This document shows positions 16,190 to 24,148 of a stretch of 64,000 nt of DNA, piece after piece. Position 1 is the stretch's first letter. Every line of letters starts with the position of its first letter. The translations under genes and the position numbers were made by a program. The notes below the pieces were generated by a model that was not told where the DNA came from, made no database searches, and worked only from the letters and a program-made list of their open reading frames with translations. Source of the DNA: Nocardioides litoris (GTDB lineage Bacteria > Actinomycetota > Actinomycetes > Propionibacteriales > Nocardioidaceae); contig NZ_VDMR01000001.1 in the NCBI RefSeq assembly GCF_006346315.1, positions 124,001-188,000 of the forward strand, read 5' to 3'.

Positions 16190-17253
16190 CGTCGTCCGGC
16201 ACGGTCCGGGACGCGGGGTCGCCCCCCGAGGGCGACCCCGCCCCGTCCCCGGACCTGCCCCTCGGCCGGTGGGACCGTTGGCAGCGAAGACATCCGCTGC
16301 TGGCGGTCCCTCTTGCCGTGCTCTACAAGTTCTTCGACGACCAGGGCGTCTACCTGGCCGTCATCATCACCTACTACGCCCTGCTCTCGGTGGTGCCGCT
16401 GCTGCTGCTCGCCACCTCCGTGCTGGGCTTCGTGCTCTCCGGCGACCCCGAGCTGCGCACGCGGGTCCTCGACTCGGCGGTCAGCGACTTCCCCGTCGTC
16501 GGTGACCAGCTCGGCCGGCCCGAGGGCCTGCAGGGCTCGGTCGGCGCCATCGTCATCGGTGGTGCCTTCGCGCTGTACGGCTCGCTCGGCCTCGGCACCG
16601 CCGTCCAGAACGCGCTGCTCACCGCCTGGGCCGTCCCGCGCAACAACCGCCCCAACCCGGTGCTGCTGCGGGTCCGCTCGCTCCTGCTGCTCGTCGCCGG
16701 CGGTCTCGCCGTGCTCGCCGTCTCGTCGGTCTCCACGCTCGCCCAGGTCGTCGACCGCGACCCCACCGGGCTGCTGCCGCCCGAGGTCTTCCGCTGGACG
16801 GGACCCGTCATCAGCGGGCTCGCCGTCACCGTCGTCGTCGCCCTGCTGCTCTGGCTCGGCGCCGGGCGCCGCCACTCGCTGCGCCGCTCGTTCGCCGGCG
16901 CGCTCGTCATCGCCCTGCTCTGGCAGCTCATCCAGCTCGGCGGCACCCGCCTCGTGGGCCGCTCGGTCCGCGAGGCCTCGGAGATGAACGCGACCTTCGG
17001 CGTCGTCCTCGGCCTCATCGCCGTCACCTACCTGGCCTCGGTCTCCCTCGTCCTCGGGGTCGAGACCAACGTCGTGCTGCACCGGCGCCTCTGGCCCCGG
17101 GCCCTGCTCACGCCGTTCACCGACGCCGTCGCCCTCACCGACGCCGACCGCCGCGCGTACGCCGACTACGCCAAGGCCCAGCGGCACAAGGGCTTCGAGC
17201 GGGTCCGGGTCGAGTTCGAGGACCGCGACCGCGACCGCGACGACCGGTCCTGA
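16186..17253 (+). CDS. YihY/BrkB family inner-membrane protein
   Basis: A 355-residue integral membrane protein of the YihY/virulence factor BrkB family, with about six helices. Landmarks are GVYLAVIITYYALLSVVPLL (about 51-70), GSLGLGTAVQNALLTAWAVP (about 130-150) and the last helix TYLASVSLVLGVETNVVL. The C-terminus ends in tandem Arg-Asp repeats from a GACCGC triplication. Old annotation as RNase BN is wrong for this family. It is coupled to csbD by a 4-base overlap and followed by a strong bidirectional terminator. Function is unknown; an envelope role is likely. Confidence 0.88.
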   Translation: MTSSGTVRDAGSPPEGDPAPSPDLPLGRWDRWQRRHPLLAVPLAVLYKFFDDQGVYLAVIITYYALLSVVPLLLLATSVLGFVLSGDPELRTRVLDSAVSDFPVVGDQLGRPEGLQGSVGAIVIGGAFALYGSLGLGTAVQNALLTAWAVPRNNRPNPVLLRVRSLLLLVAGGLAVLAVSSVSTLAQVVDRDPTGLLPPEVFRWTGPVISGLAVTVVVALLLWLGAGRRHSLRRSFAGALVIALLWQLIQLGGTRLVGRSVREASEMNATFGVVLGLIAVTYLASVSLVLGVETNVVLHRRLWPRALLTPFTDAVALTDADRRAYADYAKAQRHKGFERVRVEFEDRDRDRDDRS

Positions 17254-17271
17254 CGGCCCGAGCGGGGATAG

Positions 17272-17324
17272 TGCGTCACCCGGTCAACGTCGAGGAGGGC
17301 CCGCGACGTTGACGGGGTGACGCA
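17272..17324. terminator. Long bidirectional hairpin between convergent genes
   Basis: The arms TGCGTCACCC-GGTCAACGTCG and CGACGTTGAC-GGGGTGACGCA pair over 21 bases with one mismatch, around an 11-base loop. It lies between the YihY gene and the convergent acyl-CoA dehydrogenase. There is no U-tract, as is usual in high-GC actinobacteria. Confidence 0.8.
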
Positions 17325-17341
17325 GTACCCCCAGGCCCAGG

Positions 17342-18532
17342 TCAGGAGGGGGCCGCGACGGTGATCTCGCCGTCGCCGCCGGCCTTGAGGTCCAGGGAGC
17401 GGGAGACGACCAGGCGCTGGACCTGGTTGGTGCCCTCGAAGATCTGCATGACCTTGGCCTCGCGCATGAACCGCTCGACGGGGAAGTCCTTGGTGTAGCC
17501 CGCGCCGCCGAGCACCTGCACGGCGTCGGTGGTGACCTTCATGGCGTTGTCGGTCGCGACGAGCTTCGCGATGGACGCCTCGCGACCGAACGGCAGGCCC
17601 GCGTCGCGCAGCCGCGCGGCGTGCAGCGTGGTCGCGCGGGCGGTCTGGATCGCGGCCTCCATGTCGGCCAGCACGAAGCCCAGGCCCTGGTGGTCGAGGA
17701 TCCGCTTGCCGAACGTGGTCCGCTCCCGGGCGTAGGCCAGCGCGTGGTCCAGCGCCCCCTGGGCCAGGCCGACCGCGACCGCGGCGATCCCGAGCCGGCC
17801 GGAGTCCAGGCCCGCGAGGGCGATCTTGAGCCCGTCGCCCTCGGCGCCGAGCAGCCGGTCGCCGTCGACGCGGACGCCGTCGAACCGCATCGTGGTGGTG
17901 TGGGAGGCCGTGAGGCCCATCTTGCGCTCCGGCGGGTCGGCCGAGAGGCCGTCGGCGTCGGCGGGGACCAGGAAGCAGGAGATCCCGCGGGCGTCGCCGG
18001 GCTCGCCGCTGGTGCGGGCCATCACCTTGTAGAAGTCGGCGTGGCCGCCGTGGGTGGTCCAGGCCTTCGCCCCGTCCAGGACGTAGGAGTCGCCGTCGCG
18101 GCGGGCGGTGGTGCGCATCGCGGCCGGGTCGGACCCGGCGTGGGCCTCGGAGAGGCAGTAGGCGCCCAGCAGGTCGCCGGCCAGCATCTCCGGCAGCCAC
18201 AGCTGCTGCTGCTCCTCGGTGCCACGGGTGTGGAGCCCGAAGCACGACAACGCGTGCACCGAGACCCCGACCCCGACCGAGGCCCAGACCGCGCCGAGCT
18301 CCTCCAGCACCTGCAGGTAGACCTCGTAGGACACGCCACCCCCGCCGACGTCCTCGGGGTAGGGCAGGCCGAGGATCCCGGTCTTGCCGAGCATCCGGAA
18401 CGCCTCCCGCGGGAACGTCTCGGTGGCCTCGGCCTCGGCGACCTGCGGCAGCAGCTCGGAGGTGGCGATGTCGCGCACCAGGCGCAGCAGGTCGGCGTGC
18501 TCGTCGGAGTCCAGGACGCGGCGTGCGGGCAT
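17342..18532 (-). CDS. Acyl-CoA dehydrogenase
   Basis: A 396-residue FAD enzyme of fatty-acid or branched-chain beta-oxidation. N-terminal helical domain to about 120; the FAD/substrate strand block has AYCLSEAHAGSDPAAM and KAWTTHGG; the C-terminal domain has RTTFGKRILDHQGLGFVLAD and the catalytic-acid motif QIFEGTNQVQRLVV. The start is ATG at 18532 with TATCGT 7 bases upstream (leaderless pattern). It is divergent from an enoyl-CoA hydratase 44 bases away, consistent with the next step of the same pathway. Chain-length specificity cannot be read. Confidence 0.92.
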   Translation of the reverse strand: MPARRVLDSDEHADLLRLVRDIATSELLPQVAEAEATETFPREAFRMLGKTGILGLPYPEDVGGGGVSYEVYLQVLEELGAVWASVGVGVSVHALSCFGLHTRGTEEQQQLWLPEMLAGDLLGAYCLSEAHAGSDPAAMRTTARRDGDSYVLDGAKAWTTHGGHADFYKVMARTSGEPGDARGISCFLVPADADGLSADPPERKMGLTASHTTTMRFDGVRVDGDRLLGAEGDGLKIALAGLDSGRLGIAAVAVGLAQGALDHALAYARERTTFGKRILDHQGLGFVLADMEAAIQTARATTLHAARLRDAGLPFGREASIAKLVATDNAMKVTTDAVQVLGGAGYTKDFPVERFMREAKVMQIFEGTNQVQRLVVSRSLDLKAGGDGEITVAAPS

Positions 18533-18576
18533 GTCCTCGACGATAACGCGGCCCCCGCTCTGCTGTGATGGGCGTC

Positions 18577-19362
18577 ATGAGCGAGGAGAACGCACCCGAG
18601 GAGCAGGCGGTCCTGGTCGAGGCCCGCGACGGCGTCCAGGTCATCACGATCAACCGACCACGAGCGCGCAACGCGATCAACGGCGCCGTGGCCCGTGGCC
18701 TCGCCGCTGCCGTCGACGAGCTCGACGCCTCCGACGACCTGCGGGTCGGCGTGCTGACCGGCGCCGGCGGCACGTTCTGCGCCGGCATGGACCTCAAGGG
18801 GTTCCTCACCGGCGACGTGCCGGTGGTGGAGGGCCGCGGGTTCGGCGGCATCACCGAGCGCGGTCCCCGCAAGCCGCTGGTCGCCGCCGTCGAGGGGTAC
18901 GCCGTCGCGGGCGGCTTCGAGCTGCTGCTGGCCTGCGACCTGGTGGTCGCGTCCGAGACGGCCCGCCTCGGCGTGCCGGAGGTCAAGCGCGGCCTGGTCG
19001 CGGCCGCCGGCGCGGCGATGCTGCTGCCGCAGCGGGTGCCGCCCGCGATCGCGCTGGAGATGCTGCTCACCGGTGACCCGATCGACGCCGCCCGCGCGGC
19101 GTCCCTGGGGCTGGTCAACCGGGTCGTCCCCGAGGGCGGCGCCCTCGACGGCGCGCTCGAGCTGGCCGCCCGGGTCGCCGCCAACGGACCGCTCGCGCTC
19201 GCGGTCACCAAGCAGGTCGCCCTCGAGGCCCCCGACTGGTCCTACGCCGAGCGCTGGCAGAAGCAGGCCGACCTCACGCTGCCGGTGTTCGGCTCCGCCG
19301 ACGCCACCGAGGGCGCGGCGGCGTTCGCCGAGAAGCGCCCGCCGCGCTGGACGGGGCGGTAG
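18577..19362 (+). CDS. Enoyl-CoA hydratase/isomerase family (crotonase)
   Basis: A 261-residue crotonase-fold enzyme. The oxyanion-hole motifs AGGTFCAGMDLKGF (about 65-78) and AVEGYAVAGGFELLLACD (about 105-122) are clear. ATG at 18577 (MSEENAPEE) is used; the upstream ATG at 18565 has no better context. It is divergent from the acyl-CoA dehydrogenase, suggesting joint control. It is followed by two inverted copies of the dispersed palindrome before a convergent SDR. Confidence 0.9.
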   Translation: MSEENAPEEQAVLVEARDGVQVITINRPRARNAINGAVARGLAAAVDELDASDDLRVGVLTGAGGTFCAGMDLKGFLTGDVPVVEGRGFGGITERGPRKPLVAAVEGYAVAGGFELLLACDLVVASETARLGVPEVKRGLVAAAGAAMLLPQRVPPAIALEMLLTGDPIDAARAASLGLVNRVVPEGGALDGALELAARVAANGPLALAVTKQVALEAPDWSYAERWQKQADLTLPVFGSADATEGAAAFAEKRPPRWTGR

Positions 19363-19375
19363 CGCCTCGGCTCGT

Positions 19376-19420
19376 GTGGTCTCGAGACAGGCGCTGGCGC
19401 GCCTTCCTCGACCACCGTGT
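19376..19420 (+). repeat. Dispersed palindromic repeat, copy 2
   Basis: GTGGTCTCGAGAC, inner stem GGCGC-TGGC-GCGCC, then TCCTCGACCACC. It starts 14 bases after the crotonase stop. Confidence 0.9.
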
Positions 19421-19435
19421 GGCCCGGCTGGACCT

Positions 19436-19481
19436 CACGGTGGTCGAGGAGGTTGCGCTGGCAACGGTCTCGAGACCACAC
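19436..19481 (-). repeat. Dispersed palindromic repeat, copy 3 (inverted)
   Basis: Opposite orientation to copy 2. The inner stem is GTTGC-GCTG-GCAAC, with both strands of the stem changed relative to the common GGCGCC form. Together copies 2 and 3 fill the gap between convergent genes. Confidence 0.9.
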
Positions 19482-19506
19482 GACCACAGCCCCGCAGCCC
19501 CGCAGC

Positions 19507-20316
19507 TCAGAGGGTCGCGACGGATCCCGAGTCGACCCGGTAGTTGGCCCCGTTGACGAAGGACGCCTGCTCGGAGCAGAGGAAGGCGATGACGGCGGCG
19601 ACCTCCTCGGGCTTCCCGCGGCGGCCGAGCTCCATGTAGGGCCGCTCCTCCTCGAGGAACGACTCGATGGCCTCGTCGAAGGAGACACCCTCCTCCTGCG
19701 AGCGCATCTCCATCATCGCGTCGGTCATCGGGGTCTCGATGAACGCGGGGGAGACGGAGTTCACCAGCAGGCCCTCGTGGGCGTAGGAGCGGGCCAGGCC
19801 GCGGGCGAAGGAGAGCAGGCCGGCCTTGCTGGCGCAGTAGGGCAGCTCGTCGTCGTACGGCTGGACGGCGTCCTCGCTGTTGACGTAGACGATGCGGCCC
19901 CAGCCGCCGTGGCGCAGCGCGGGGAGGAAGGCGCGGGTGACGCGGACCGCCGAGAGCAGGTTGACCGTGATGGCCTCGACCCAGTCGTCGTCGCTGATGT
20001 CGTGGAAGGCGCCGGTGGCGCCGGTGATGCCGGCGCCGTTGACCAGCACGTCGACCTCGCCGGCCAGGTCGGCGACGGTCGAGGCGAGGTCCTTGGCCGC
20101 GGCGTCGGTCGACAGGTCGGCGGGGACGGTGAGGGCCGAGGGGCCGCCGGAGGACTGCTCGTCGAGCCAGGCCCGGGCCTGCTTGAGGTCGTCCTTGTCC
20201 TGGTCGACGAGCACCACCTGGGCGCCCTCGGCGAGCAGGAGGCGGGCGGTGTGGCGGCCGATGCCGCCGGCGCCGCCGGTGATGACGGCCGTGCGGCCGG
20301 AGAGTCCGAGGTCCAT
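19507..20316 (-). CDS. Short-chain dehydrogenase/reductase (SDR)
   Basis: A 269-residue classical SDR. It has the NAD(P) motif TGGAGGIGRH (about 12-21), the NGAG motif in place of NNAG, Ser in VYVNSEDAV and catalytic YCASK. Asp near the end of strand 2 (VLVDQDK) favours NAD. ATG at 20316 (MDLGLSGRT) is chosen; the frame stays open far upstream but overlaps the divergent FAD gene. The substrate is unknown. Confidence 0.88.
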   Translation of the reverse strand: MDLGLSGRTAVITGGAGGIGRHTARLLLAEGAQVVLVDQDKDDLKQARAWLDEQSSGGPSALTVPADLSTDAAAKDLASTVADLAGEVDVLVNGAGITGATGAFHDISDDDWVEAITVNLLSAVRVTRAFLPALRHGGWGRIVYVNSEDAVQPYDDELPYCASKAGLLSFARGLARSYAHEGLLVNSVSPAFIETPMTDAMMEMRSQEEGVSFDEAIESFLEEERPYMELGRRGKPEEVAAVIAFLCSEQASFVNGANYRVDSGSVATL

Positions 20317-20403
20317 GTCCTCCACCTTGACGAGCGGCGGGGGTGAACCCGGCCACCCCCACAGGTGACCGCCCCCACCCCCACGGCTGCCTACCTTCGG
20401 GGC

Positions 20404-21693
20404 GTGACGCAGACCGACCAGACCGACGTGTCCACGGACGATCCCGGCGCTCCGCGCGCCACCTACGACTTCCTCATCGTCGGCGGCGGCATGGTCGCCG
20501 ACGCCGCCGCCAAGGCGATCCGCGAGCAGGGCGCCCAGGGCAGCATCGGCATCCTCGGCGACGAGCCGACCACGCCGTACCCGCGCCCGGCCCTGTCGAA
20601 GAAGCTGTGGACCGACCCCGACTTCTCCTACGACGACGGCGAGCCGTCGACGGCCGAGGAGACCGGCGCCGAGATCCACCTCGAGACCCGCGTCGTCGGG
20701 CTCGACCCCGACGCGCACGAGGTGACGACCGAGGCCGGCGACCGCTTCGGCTACGGATCCCTGCTCATCGCCACCGGCGGGCACCCCACCACGCTCGACG
20801 GGCTGCCCGCGGGCGACCGCGTCCTCTACTACCGCACCCTGAGCGACTACCACCGCCTGCGCGGGCTCGTGCCCGAGGGCGAGGGCGACAAGCCGCACGT
20901 CGCCGTGGTCGGCGGGGGCTACATCGGCTCCGAGATCGCCGCGGCCATGGTCGGCGAGGGCTGCCGGGTGACCCTGCTCCACCCTGACGAGGTCCTGGGG
21001 GAGTCGGTCTACCCGCGCGAGTTCGCCGAGCGCTACCAGCAGCTGTTCACCGACGCCGGCATCGACGTCCGCGGCGGGTCCAAGGTCGCCGGCGGGCTCG
21101 AGGCCGGCGACGGCGTCCAGCTGCAGCTCGACGGCGGCGAGACCGTCGAGGCCGACGTCGTCGTGCTCGGGCTGGGCATCCAGCCCAGCGGCGACCCCAT
21201 CAGCGACGCCCTCGACCGGGCTGACGACGGCGGCATCGTCGTGGACGAGCGGCTGGCCACCTCCGCGCCCGACGTGTACGCCGCGGGCGACGTCGCGCAG
21301 TACCCCGACCCGATCCTGGGCCGCCGCCGCGTCGAGCACGTCGACAACGCCGACAGCCAGGGCGCGACCGTCGGTCGCATCATGGCCGGCTCCGACGAGG
21401 CCTACGACCACACGCCGATGTTCTACTCCGACCTCTTCGGCCACGGGTACGAGGCGATGGGCACCCTCGACGCCTCCCTCGAGACCGTGGTCGACGACTT
21501 CGAGGACGGCGACGGCGGGCAGAGCACCGTCCTGTACTACCTCTCCGACGACGAGGTCGTGGGCGTCCTGCTCTGGGACTGCGCCGGCGGCCTCGACGAG
21601 GCCGAGCAGCTGCTCGCCGCCCACACCCGTCCCGCCGACGCCTCCGAGCTCGTCGGCCGCATCCGCCCGCAGAAGAACGACGAGGACTCCTGA
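20404..21693 (+). CDS. FAD-dependent pyridine nucleotide-disulphide/ferredoxin reductase-like oxidoreductase
   Basis: A 429-residue flavoprotein with two Rossmann motifs: the FAD site DFLIVGGGMVADAAAKAI (about 20-37) and the NAD(P) site VAVVGGGYIGSEIAAAM (about 165-181). A late FAD motif VYAAGDVAQYPDP follows. No redox Cys pair is seen, so it resembles ferredoxin/rubredoxin reductases or AIF-type proteins. GTG at 20404 is preceded by TACCTT with a 6-base gap, suggesting a leaderless start. It heads a four-gene coupled operon to GH15. The electron acceptor is unknown. Confidence 0.82.
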   Translation: MTQTDQTDVSTDDPGAPRATYDFLIVGGGMVADAAAKAIREQGAQGSIGILGDEPTTPYPRPALSKKLWTDPDFSYDDGEPSTAEETGAEIHLETRVVGLDPDAHEVTTEAGDRFGYGSLLIATGGHPTTLDGLPAGDRVLYYRTLSDYHRLRGLVPEGEGDKPHVAVVGGGYIGSEIAAAMVGEGCRVTLLHPDEVLGESVYPREFAERYQQLFTDAGIDVRGGSKVAGGLEAGDGVQLQLDGGETVEADVVVLGLGIQPSGDPISDALDRADDGGIVVDERLATSAPDVYAAGDVAQYPDPILGRRRVEHVDNADSQGATVGRIMAGSDEAYDHTPMFYSDLFGHGYEAMGTLDASLETVVDDFEDGDGGQSTVLYYLSDDEVVGVLLWDCAGGLDEAEQLLAAHTRPADASELVGRIRPQKNDEDS

Positions 21694-22763
21694 TGACCAC
21701 CACCGCCCACGCCCTGTCCGCCCCCGAGGCGGGCGCCTCCTTCGAGACCGTCGACATCGAGCGGCGCGACCTGCGCCCCGACGACGTGCGCATCGACATC
21801 CGCTGGGCCGGCATCTGCCACTCCGACATCCACCAGGCCCGCGACGAGTGGGGCCAGGGCATCTTCCCGATGGTGCCGGGCCACGAGATCGTCGGCACCG
21901 TGGCCGAGGTCGGCAGCGACGTCACGACCCACCAGGTCGGCGACCGCGTCGGCGTCGGCTGCTTCGTCGACTCCTGCCTGGAGTGCGAGGCCTGCCGCGA
22001 CGGCGAGGAGATGTTCTGCGAGAGGGGCGTCGTCCAGACCTACTCCAGCAAGGGGTACGACGGCGACGTCACCGCGGGCGGCTACAGCAGCCAGGTCGTC
22101 GTGCGCGACCACTTCGTGGTCAAGGTGCCCGGAGCCTACGCCGACGACGACCTCGCGGCCGTCACGCCGCTGCTGTGCGCCGGCATCACGACCTACGCCC
22201 CCCTGAAGCGGTACGACGTCGGCGCGGGCACCAAGGTCGGTGTGATCGGCATGGGCGGGCTCGGCCACGTGGCCGTCAAGATCGCCGCCGCCCTGGGCGC
22301 CGAGGTCAGCGTGCTCAGCCGCACCGACGCCAAGGAGGCCGACGGCAAGGAGTTCGGCGCGACGGCCTACCACGCCACCGAGGACGCGTCGGTCTTCGAC
22401 GACCTGCAGGGCCACTTCGACGTGCTGCTCAACACCGTGGGCGACGCCGTCGACCTCGACGCGTTCCTCGGCACGCTCGGCCGCGGCGGCGTCATGGTCA
22501 ACCTCGGCGCGCCCAGCGACGAGCTCGAGCTCGGCGCCTTCTCGCTGCTGACGATGCGGCGCGCGGTCGCGGGCTCCATGGTCGGCGGGCTCGAGCTGAC
22601 CCAGCAGATGCTCGACTTCTGCGCCGAGCACGGCATCACCGCCACCGTCGAGGTCATCTCCGCCGACCAGGTCGACGACTACTACGACAAGGTCGTCAGC
22701 GGCGACGTGCGCTACCGCGCCGTCATCGACGTGCCCACCATCGGCGGGGGCGACCAGGCGTGA
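21693..22763 (+). CDS. Zinc-dependent alcohol dehydrogenase (cinnamyl/YahK-type, NAD(P)-dependent)
   Basis: A 356-residue medium-chain dehydrogenase. Catalytic zinc ligands lie in AGICHSD and PGHE. Structural zinc Cys lie in CLECEACRDGEEMFC. The cofactor motif is GVIGMGGLGHVAVKIA (about 185-200). The closest pattern is the broad aldehyde reductase/cinnamyl alcohol dehydrogenase group. The ATG overlaps the preceding stop (base 21693). It ends in a 4-base overlap with zwf, so NADPH made by the next enzyme could feed it; this is inference. Confidence 0.88.
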   Translation: MTTTAHALSAPEAGASFETVDIERRDLRPDDVRIDIRWAGICHSDIHQARDEWGQGIFPMVPGHEIVGTVAEVGSDVTTHQVGDRVGVGCFVDSCLECEACRDGEEMFCERGVVQTYSSKGYDGDVTAGGYSSQVVVRDHFVVKVPGAYADDDLAAVTPLLCAGITTYAPLKRYDVGAGTKVGVIGMGGLGHVAVKIAAALGAEVSVLSRTDAKEADGKEFGATAYHATEDASVFDDLQGHFDVLLNTVGDAVDLDAFLGTLGRGGVMVNLGAPSDELELGAFSLLTMRRAVAGSMVGGLELTQQMLDFCAEHGITATVEVISADQVDDYYDKVVSGDVRYRAVIDVPTIGGGDQA

Positions 22764-24148
22764 GCGAGCCCGAGCGGCCGGCCCCGCACGTCGTCGTCCT
22801 CTTCGGGGCCAACGGCGACCTGGCCAAGCGGATGATCTACCCCGCCCTGGCCTCGCTCGGCGCGGCCGGGCGGCTGCCGGCGTCGTACGCGCTCATCGGC
22901 ACGGGCCGCCACCAGCCCGACGACGAGTACGCCGACATCGTGCGCGCCTCGATCGAGAAGGCCGACGGCGAGGTGGGGGAGCTGGCCGACCGGGCCCGCT
23001 TCCAGACCTCCTCGGCCGACGACGGCACCGACCTCGGCGAGCTGGTGCGCCAGGCCGAGCAGGAGCTGGCCGAGGAGGCCGGCTGCGACGTCGAGGACGT
23101 CCGCCGGCTGGTCTACCTCTCCGTGCCGCCGGGCTCGATGCCCGACATCGTGGCCATGCTCGGCCGCGAGCGCATCGCCGAGCGGGCGCGGCTGGTGGTG
23201 GAGAAGCCGTTCGGCCTCGACCTGGAGTCCTCCCGCGAGCTCGACCGGGCCATCAAGGACGTCGTCGACGAGGACGAGGTCTTCCGTGTCGACCACTTCC
23301 TGGGCAAGGAGGCGGTGCAGAACGTCCTCGCGCTGCGCTTCGCCAACCGGCTGCTCGCCACCGTCTGGAACGCCGAGACCGTCGAGTCGATCCGCATCGA
23401 GGTGCCCGAGACGCTCGGCCTCGAGGGCCGCGGCAGCTTCTACGAGTCCGTCGGCTGCCTGCGCGACATGGTCTCCACCCACCTGAGCCAGATCCTGGGC
23501 TTCGTGGCGCTCGAGCCGCCGGCCGACCTGTCGGCGGAGTCGGTGCGCGACGCCAAGGCCGCGGTCTTCCAGGCCCTGCGCCCGATCGCCCAGGACGACG
23601 CGGTCTTCGGCCAGTTCGAGGGCTACCGCGACGACGACGACACCGCCGACGACAGCCAGGTCGAGACGCTCGTCGCCCTGACGGCGTACGTCGACACCGA
23701 CCGCTGGCGCGGCGTGCCGTTCCACCTGCGCACCGGCAAGGCGATGGCCGACGACCGGCGCCTGGTCGTGGTGCACTTCCGCGAGCCCGACCCGGCGCTG
23801 TTCGGCGACACCGGCGACGGCGACCACCCGCACGAGCTGGTGCTCGACCTGAGCGACCAGCCGAAGATCGCCTGGCGGCTCCGGGGCAAGAAGCCCGGCC
23901 CCGAGCTGGAGGTCGCCCCGGTGACCCTCACCCTCGACTACGCCGAGGACTTCCCCGACGACCAGCCGCTGGCCGCCTACGAGCGGATCCTGCTCGACGT
24001 CTTCCACGGCGACCAGCTGCTCTTCGCCCGCGCCGACGAGGTCGACCGGCTGTGGGAGGTCTACGGGCCGCTGCTCGACGACCCGCCGCCGGTGCAGACC
24101 TACGAGCAGGGCACCTGGGGGCCGACCCCGCCCTGGGAGCGGGAGTGA
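22760..24148 (+). CDS. zwf: Glucose-6-phosphate 1-dehydrogenase
   Basis: A 462-residue enzyme oxidising glucose-6-phosphate to 6-phosphogluconolactone, making NADPH. The cofactor loop is LFGANGDLAKRMIYPAL (canonical GASGDLAKRK), and the active-site signature RVDHFLGKEAVQN is intact. Late substrate contacts include FHLRTGKAM. The start is GTG at 22760. It is not beside tal, tkt, opcA or pgl, so this is probably a second zwf copy and not the main oxidative pentose phosphate gene. It is coupled to the alcohol dehydrogenase before it and the GH15 gene after it. Confidence 0.93.
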   Translation: MSEPERPAPHVVVLFGANGDLAKRMIYPALASLGAAGRLPASYALIGTGRHQPDDEYADIVRASIEKADGEVGELADRARFQTSSADDGTDLGELVRQAEQELAEEAGCDVEDVRRLVYLSVPPGSMPDIVAMLGRERIAERARLVVEKPFGLDLESSRELDRAIKDVVDEDEVFRVDHFLGKEAVQNVLALRFANRLLATVWNAETVESIRIEVPETLGLEGRGSFYESVGCLRDMVSTHLSQILGFVALEPPADLSAESVRDAKAAVFQALRPIAQDDAVFGQFEGYRDDDDTADDSQVETLVALTAYVDTDRWRGVPFHLRTGKAMADDRRLVVVHFREPDPALFGDTGDGDHPHELVLDLSDQPKIAWRLRGKKPGPELEVAPVTLTLDYAEDFPDDQPLAAYERILLDVFHGDQLLFARADEVDRLWEVYGPLLDDPPPVQTYEQGTWGPTPPWERE

